Positions 6,164 through 10,335 of a stretch of DNA of 10,335 nucleotides are shown piece after piece (the stretch's first letter is position 1; each line of letters starts with the position of its first letter). Location of the stretch: the NCBI GenBank assembly GCA_036834985.1, contig DAITMV010000100.1, forward strand, positions 1 to 10,335, in the 5' to 3' direction. The DNA is from DAITMV01 sp036834985 (GTDB taxonomy: Bacteria > Pseudomonadota > Gammaproteobacteria > Burkholderiales > Burkholderiaceae_B). The position numbers and the translations under genes were made by a program. A model generated the notes under the pieces. It searched no databases. It saw only the letters and a program-made list of their open reading frames with translations, and was not told the origin of the DNA.

Positions 6164-7084
6164 TTATTTCTCCTTTCCGAATAAACCAGCCGGACGAATC
6201 AGCAGCACAATCGACATGATGACAAAGATCACAACACTGGAGGCCTCGGCATAAAACACCTTGGTGAGGCCCTCAATAACGCCCAGCGACAATCCGGTGA
6301 TGATGGACCCCATGATCGAGCCCATCCCTCCGATGACCACCACCGCAAACACCACGATAATAAGATTTGACCCCATCAGCGGGTTGACCTGAAACACGGG
6401 GGCAGCCAGCACGCCTGCAAAGCCGGCCAATCCGGCACCAAAAGCATAGGTAGCCGTAATCATCAACGGCACGTTGACGCCAAACGCCTGCAATAACTTG
6501 GGGTTTTCCGTCCCGGCCCGCAGCAAGGCGCCCAGCTTTGTTTTTTCAATCACAAACCAGGACGCAAAACACACGGTCACCGATGCAACAATCACCCATA
6601 CCCGGTACTTTGGCAGGACAAGCTCCAAAGACTCCATCCTGAAAACACCGGTCAGAGCCTCTGGGACATCGTAACTTTCACCTGAAATGCCGTACCAATT
6701 ACGGAACATGCCCTCGACAACCAACGCCAGACCGAACGTCAGCAACAAGCCGTACAAATGATCCAGATGGTAGAGTCTGCGCAGCATGAACCGCTCGATC
6801 AACACGCTAAAAGCCGCCACCACCAGGGGCGCTGCCACGAGGGCCACCCAGTAGTTCACCTGGAAATCCGGTTGCCCAATCCACTCGCCGAGCTTGTTTA
6901 ACCCCAGCCACGCCACAAATGCACCCATCATGTATTGGGCACCGTGAGTAAAGTTTATGATGTTGAGCAAACCAAAAATAATCGCCAGCCCCAGGCTCAG
7001 AATGGCGTAAAACGACCCGTTGATCAGCCCAACCAGCAGTTGGGCGACCAATGCCTGAGGTGTAATACCCAAGGCCTCAAACAT
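6164..7084 (-). CDS. livH: Branched-chain amino acid-type ABC transporter permease LivH
   Basis: This is the second inner-membrane permease, with 306 residues and about eight hydrophobic helices. Typical features are LLVGLINGSFYAILSLGLAIIFG followed by NIINFTHGAQYMMGAF (about 16-56), the ATPase-contacting loop LGALLRAGTENPKLLQAFGVN (184-204), and the glycine-rich VVIGGMGSIMGSIITG (249-264). The length fits the family. Its ATG shares one base with the livK stop (TAATG), so the two are probably translationally coupled. The upstream Shine-Dalgarno, GGTG, is weak, which fits reliance on coupling. Confidence 0.95.
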   Translation of the reverse strand: MFEALGITPQALVAQLLVGLINGSFYAILSLGLAIIFGLLNIINFTHGAQYMMGAFVAWLGLNKLGEWIGQPDFQVNYWVALVAAPLVVAAFSVLIERFMLRRLYHLDHLYGLLLTFGLALVVEGMFRNWYGISGESYDVPEALTGVFRMESLELVLPKYRVWVIVASVTVCFASWFVIEKTKLGALLRAGTENPKLLQAFGVNVPLMITATYAFGAGLAGFAGVLAAPVFQVNPLMGSNLIIVVFAVVVIGGMGSIMGSIITGLSLGVIEGLTKVFYAEASSVVIFVIMSIVLLIRPAGLFGKEK

Positions 7085-8325
7085 TATTTTTTCACCAATT
7101 TACACTTGGACTCAGACAGGGGCAAAAAGGCCTCATCACCGGGAATCGTTGCCATCACCTTGTAGTAATCCCAAGGTGTTGTGGACTCTTTAGGTGTCTT
7201 GACCTGTAACAGAAGCATGTCGTGGACCAAGCGGCCGTCTTCACGGATCTTGCCCTTGCCAATCACCGGGTCAGAAATGGTCATGGTTTTTAACTGCTTC
7301 ATCACCGGTGCGGTTTCATCGGTTTTGGCAGCGGCTACTGCACGCAGGTAGTTCAACACCGAAGAATAGGTACCGGCTTGAGCCATGGTAGGCATTTTTT
7401 TGTGACGTTCAAAAAAGCGTCGGGACCATTGACGGGCTTTTTCGTCTTGATCCCAGTAAAAGCCCTCGGTCAGATACATACCCTGTGCAGTTTTCAGACC
7501 CAGAGAATGGATATCCGAGATAAACATCAGTAAGGGTGCCACGACTTGTTTGCTGCCCATGATACCGAACTCAGAGGCCTGTTTGACGCTGTTGATGGTA
7601 TCGTTGCCCGCGTTGGCCAAAGCGATCACGTCGGCTTTGGAGGCTTGCGCCTTGAGCAGGAATGATGAGAAATCACTGTTGGGGAACGGATGCTTGACGG
7701 ATCCGACGACGGTACCACCGTTTTTCTTGATCACTTCGGTTGCATCGCGCTCCAGGGCTGCACCAAACGCGTAATCGGCGGCCAGGAAGAACCAGTTCTT
7801 TTTGCCTTGTTTGACCAGTGCCTTGGCAGTCCCTACCGACAGGGCGTGAGTGTCATACATCCAGTGCACGTTGGTGGCTGTGCACTTTTCATTGGTAATC
7901 GGTAAAGAGCCTGCGCCGGAGACCAAAGTGATTTTATTTTTTTGTTCGCCCACTTCCATGGCGGCTAAGGCCGTATTGGTCGCGACCAGATCTACGATGA
8001 CGTCGACCTTGTCCTTGTCGTACCACTCGCGCGCCTTGTTGGCGGCAATATCAGCCTTGTTTTGATGGTCTGCTGAAATGACTTCGATTTTTTTCCCCAG
8101 CACCATGCCATCTTTGGAAAAATCTTCAACTGCCATTTTGGCTGCCAGCACCGACCCCTGTCCGGCCAGGTCTGAGTAAATATTGGATAAATCAGTCAAC
8201 ACACCGATGCGCACCACATCATCGGAGACCTGCGCTTGCGCTATTGTTGTAGAAGCCAGCAATGCTGCGGCCATTGCGGTCAGGCGAAGTGGTTTAAGAG
8301 TTGTTAACGTGTTGCGCGCGTTCAT
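7084..8325 (-). CDS. livK: Periplasmic substrate-binding protein of a Liv-type ABC transporter (LivK-like)
   Basis: This is a type I periplasmic binding protein that captures the ligand and delivers it to LivHM. It has 413 residues (414 from the ATG at 8328). A signal peptide is clear: basic residues, then LTAMAAALLASTTIAQA, with cleavage expected after Ala32 (numbering from 8328). The mature protein begins QVSDDVVRIGVLTDLSNIYS, a standard start of the family, followed by GSVLAAKMAVEDF and VISADHQNKADIAANKAREW. Two Cys (149 in TNEKCT and 409 in ESKCK) may form a disulfide. The ligand cannot be told from sequence; branched-chain amino acids are only the family default, and many members bind other amino acids, amides or organic acids. 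It lies between the ATPase and permease genes, overlapping livH by one base. The gene symbol is by analogy. Confidence 0.88.
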   Translation of the reverse strand: MNARNTLTTLKPLRLTAMAAALLASTTIAQAQVSDDVVRIGVLTDLSNIYSDLAGQGSVLAAKMAVEDFSKDGMVLGKKIEVISADHQNKADIAANKAREWYDKDKVDVIVDLVATNTALAAMEVGEQKNKITLVSGAGSLPITNEKCTATNVHWMYDTHALSVGTAKALVKQGKKNWFFLAADYAFGAALERDATEVIKKNGGTVVGSVKHPFPNSDFSSFLLKAQASKADVIALANAGNDTINSVKQASEFGIMGSKQVVAPLLMFISDIHSLGLKTAQGMYLTEGFYWDQDEKARQWSRRFFERHKKMPTMAQAGTYSSVLNYLRAVAAAKTDETAPVMKQLKTMTISDPVIGKGKIREDGRLVHDMLLLQVKTPKESTTPWDYYKVMATIPGDEAFLPLSESKCKLVKK

Positions 8326-8329
8326 CATG

Positions 8330-8335
8330 CCTCCT
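8330..8335 (-). promoter_or_regulatory. Ribosome binding site choosing the livK start
   Basis: AGGAGG lies 1 nt before the ATG at 8328 and 4 nt before the ATG at 8325, so the second ATG is preferred. The strong site may allow high expression of the binding protein relative to its neighbours. The rest of the 66-bp gap to livF (8329-8394) shows no clear promoter or hairpin. Confidence 0.55.
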
Positions 8336-8394
8336 GCTGTTATTAATTGGCCTTATGCCATTTATGAATACATTGTGTGGTTGCTGCGGGGCTC

Positions 8395-9099
8395 TCATAC
8401 CCCGAGCAGCTCCCGCAAGCGATCTGTGCGGTCGGCCAAATCCTTAGCCTCAATGGTCTCGACCACCTGCCCGTGTTCAATCACATAGTGGCGATCCGCC
8501 AACGGCGCTGCAAACCTGAAATTCTGTTCAACCAGTACGATCGTATAACCCTTGCTGCGCAGCGTAGTGATGACCTCGGCCAGCTTTTGCACAATCACCG
8601 GTGCCAAGCCTTCGGTGATTTCGTCCAGCAACAGCAAACGTGCGCCCGTTCGCAAGATGCGCGCAATCGCCAACATCTGCTGCTCTCCGCCAGACAGTCG
8701 CCCACCCGGGCTCTTCTCCCGCTCTTTGAGATTGGGAAACATGCGGTAGATGTCGTCCTGCGCCATCGGGGTTGAACCGACCGCTGGGAGCAGATTTAAA
8801 TTTTCAAGGGTAGAGAGGCTCGCAAAAATCCCCCGCTCTTCGGGGCAATACCCTACGCCAAGGTGCGCAATCTGGTGAGGAGCCATGTTCACGGTTTGCT
8901 GCCCTGCGATCTGAACAGTACCGGTGCGCCGGGAGGTCAAACCCAGAATGGCTTTGAGGGTTGTGGTGCGCCCAGCGCCGTTACGGCCCAGCAAAGTCAC
9001 CACTTCGCCTTCGGACACCTCTAGATTAATGCCATGCAAAATGTGTGACTCACCATACCAGGCGTTCAGGTCACACACTTTTAATAAGGGAGAACTCAT
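8395..9099 (-). CDS. livF: Liv-type ABC transporter ATPase LivF, with Arg in Walker A
   Basis: This is a cytoplasmic ATPase that partners LivG to drive import. It has 234 residues, the usual length. The Walker A is GRNGAGRTT (38-46), in which the catalytic Lys is Arg44 (codon CGC on the coding strand). Other motifs are GYCPEERGIF (83-92), signature LSGGEQQ (135-141), and Walker B LLLLDE (155-160) followed by ITEGLAP where PSEGLAP or PTEGLAP is common. The H-loop position is Gln192 in LVEQNF, as is normal for LivF. The start overlaps the livG stop as ATGA, so translation is coupled. I believe some LivF relatives carry the same Lys-to-Arg change, but I could not check. The protein is otherwise intact and is not a pseudogene. 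Confidence 0.94.
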   Translation of the reverse strand: MSSPLLKVCDLNAWYGESHILHGINLEVSEGEVVTLLGRNGAGRTTTLKAILGLTSRRTGTVQIAGQQTVNMAPHQIAHLGVGYCPEERGIFASLSTLENLNLLPAVGSTPMAQDDIYRMFPNLKEREKSPGGRLSGGEQQMLAIARILRTGARLLLLDEITEGLAPVIVQKLAEVITTLRSKGYTIVLVEQNFRFAAPLADRHYVIEHGQVVETIEAKDLADRTDRLRELLGV

Positions 9100-9869
9100 C
9101 CGTGCGCCCCCACCAGCTCGGTGGCACCGTGGCCCATGTAGGCCTCCATCACCTGGGGGTTTTTAGACACATCGGCATAGCCGCCCTCAGCAAGGATGGA
9201 ACCTCGCTGCAAAACGGTGATTTGATCACAGATATCGGCGACCACATTCATATTGTGCTCGACCATCAGGATGGTGCGTCCCTTGGCCACACGTTGTATG
9301 AGGTTTTTAACCCGGTCAACATCCTCATGGCCCATGCCCTGCGTGGGCTCGTCCAGCAACATGACTTCAGGCTCCAAGGCCAGCGTGGTCGCAATTTCCA
9401 AAGCCCGTTTACGCCCGTAAGGTAATTCAACGGCTTCCAGATGAGCAAAGTCTTGCAAGTCGACCTGGGTCAGCAGTTCAATGGCGCGATTGTTGAGCTT
9501 ATTCAAGGTACGATCACTGGTCCAGAAATTAAACGAGTTGCCCAAGGCTCGCTGCAACGCCAACCTGACGTTTTCCAAGACAGTCAGATGGGGAAACACG
9601 GCAGATATCTGAAATGAACGAATCACACCCCGCTTGGCAATTTGTGCAGGCTTTTCGGTGGTGATATCAATACCGTTAAAGTGAATCGAACCACTGGTCG
9701 GGCTGTGGAACTTGGTCAGCAGATTAAATACGGTGGTTTTACCTGCACCGTTAGGGCCGATCAATGCGTGGATCGAGCCTCTGCGCACGGCCAGGTTCAC
9801 ATCACTGACCGCCAAAAAACCCAAAAACGCCTTGGATAAGCCCCGGGTTTGTAAAATCGTCTCACTCAT
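9096..9869 (-). CDS. livG: Liv-type ABC transporter ATPase LivG
   Basis: This is the other cytoplasmic ATPase of the importer and the first gene of the operon. It has 257 residues. The Walker A is intact, GPNGAGKTT (38-46) with Lys44, and the Q-loop Gln87 is in RSFQIS. The signature region is LPYGRKRALEIA (149-160), a variant of the LSGGQ type seen in this subfamily. Walker B is VMLLDEPTQGMG (169-180) with Glu174, and His205 is in VEHNM. All catalytic residues are present, so the LivG site could compensate for the altered LivF. AAGG lies 9 nt before the ATG at 9869, directly beside a 15-bp inverted repeat. Confidence 0.96.
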   Translation of the reverse strand: MSETILQTRGLSKAFLGFLAVSDVNLAVRRGSIHALIGPNGAGKTTVFNLLTKFHSPTSGSIHFNGIDITTEKPAQIAKRGVIRSFQISAVFPHLTVLENVRLALQRALGNSFNFWTSDRTLNKLNNRAIELLTQVDLQDFAHLEAVELPYGRKRALEIATTLALEPEVMLLDEPTQGMGHEDVDRVKNLIQRVAKGRTILMVEHNMNVVADICDQITVLQRGSILAEGGYADVSKNPQVMEAYMGHGATELVGAHG

Positions 9870-9881
9870 GTCACCAAACCT

Positions 9882-9926
9882 TGGTGTTTATCGTTGTTGG
9901 TCACAAAGTTTCAACGATAAACACCA
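9882..9926. repeat. Perfect 15-bp inverted repeat upstream of livG
   Basis: TGGTGTTTATCGTTG (9882-9896) and its exact complement CAACGATAAACACCA (9912-9926) flank a 15-nt loop. The arms are 30 bp apart, about three helical turns. No T-tract follows on either strand, so it is not a standard intrinsic terminator. Shorter copies of the TGGTG(T) core lie nearby: TGGTGT at 9938-9943 and CACCA at 9872-9876. It could be a paired operator for a dimeric regulator or an RNA hairpin between the two transcription units. Confidence 0.8.
9887..9914 (-). promoter_or_regulatory. Candidate sigma-70 promoter of the liv operon
   Basis: On the minus strand TTGAAA (9909-9914) and GATAAA (9887-9892) are 16 nt apart and match the consensus at 5/6 and 4/6 positions. 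Transcription would begin near 9880, leaving about 12 nt before livG. Both boxes overlap the arms of the inverted repeat. Confidence 0.4.
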
Positions 9927-9955
9927 GCAACAAGTATTGGTGTAAACCCTAGCGA

Positions 9956-10335
9956 TCAGAAAGTCAGCGGCAATTGGTGGGAAATTTCACCTACAGCCGT
10001 GGAGATAGGCATGAGCGCTGTGGTGAGTTGGTTGTTTGTCTGCGTCGACAAAATGCTGCCGACGGTTTGATCGTAACCGGTTTGAGCCTGCCCGGCACCC
10101 GGACCAAACATGCCGATGATGCTTGGGTAGGCTGCGTGATTGGTCAAAATGGCATTGCTGCTATCACCCCCGGGCACTGCATTGAGCAAGTTTTGCGCAA
10201 CCAGCCCCGTAACGGGTGCAATCGGGGTTCCGTTGCCACTGCCATCGATGGCCAAGGCACTTTGAGTCACGCCACTTTGCAGTGTGGGATTATTCACGGC
10301 GCCAGACGAGCTGACGGTATCGCTTTGCCCCCCCC
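9956..10335 (-). CDS. C-terminal part of a Gly/Ser/Thr/Asn-rich protein, possibly collagen-like or surface protein
   Basis: The last 125 residues are visible and the frame stays open to the window edge, so the true start lies outside. A GTG at 10297 could start a shorter form but has no good Shine-Dalgarno. The sequence opens with Gly codons in a G8 run, then SDTVSSSGAV, and continues as low-complexity, small-residue sequence with IAPVTGLVAQNLLNAVPGGD and a hydrophobic C-terminus (ISHQLPLTF). It has no Cys and only three charged residues (Asp). Such C-termini with APVTGLV-like stretches remind me of collagen-like triple-helix-repeat proteins of betaproteobacteria, but this is weak recognition. 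It is a separate unit from the liv genes, with 86 bp between them. Confidence 0.6.
   Translation of the reverse strand, partial: GGQSDTVSSSGAVNNPTLQSGVTQSALAIDGSGNGTPIAPVTGLVAQNLLNAVPGGDSSNAILTNHAAYPSIIGMFGPGAGQAQTGYDQTVGSILSTQTNNQLTTALMPISTAVGEISHQLPLTF

Noticed and set aside
9882..9926. Intrinsic terminator for the gene at 9956-10335
   Set aside because: The stem is perfect but the loop is long (15 nt), the stem is only moderately GC-rich, and no T-tract follows on the minus strand.
1..10335. Mobile elements, phage genes, CRISPR arrays, defence systems, tRNA or rRNA genes
   Set aside because: No transposase, integrase, direct-repeat array, tRNA-like fold or rRNA-like sequence was seen. 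Nearly all of the window is explained by two operons and one partial gene.

Overview
The window looks like chromosomal DNA of a Gram-negative proteobacterium, most likely a betaproteobacterium. This is inferred from moderate base composition, dense same-strand operons, a Che2-like chemotaxis cluster and a compact Liv-type ABC transporter operon. I cannot name the genus. Every supported gene lies on the minus strand, so transcription runs from high to low coordinates. No tRNA, rRNA, insertion sequence or CRISPR array was seen.

Reading in the direction of transcription, the right end (9956-10335) holds the last 125 residues of a Gly/Ser/Thr/Asn-rich, possibly collagen-like or surface protein. 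It is cut by the window edge at a run of eight G on the coding strand. An 85-bp spacer follows, with a perfect 15-bp inverted repeat that overlays a candidate promoter. Then comes a complete five-gene ABC importer operon (9869-5202): livG and livF (ATPases), a livK-like periplasmic binding protein, and livH and livM (permeases). Most junctions overlap or nearly touch. The operon ends in a clear intrinsic terminator (5152-5177).

After a 168-bp regulatory gap comes a chemotaxis operon (4983 down to beyond position 1). It encodes a 57-residue unrecognised protein, a membrane-anchored chemoreceptor-like protein with almost no periplasmic part, a CheY, a STAS-domain protein, a CheA kinase, and the start of a soluble PAS-containing chemoreceptor resembling Aer2/McpB. 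The order mcp-cheY-cheA-PAS receptor matches the Che2 cluster of Pseudomonas aeruginosa. Here a STAS gene is inserted and no cheW sits between cheA and the PAS receptor. Receptors would control CheA autophosphorylation at His50, and CheA would phosphorylate CheY at Asp53.

Points most worth a second look: the unannotated-looking 57-aa gene translationally coupled to the first receptor; a CheZ-like DxxxQ motif and an acidic-aromatic tail in that receptor; an Arg in place of the Walker A Lys in LivF; and the dyad over the livG promoter.
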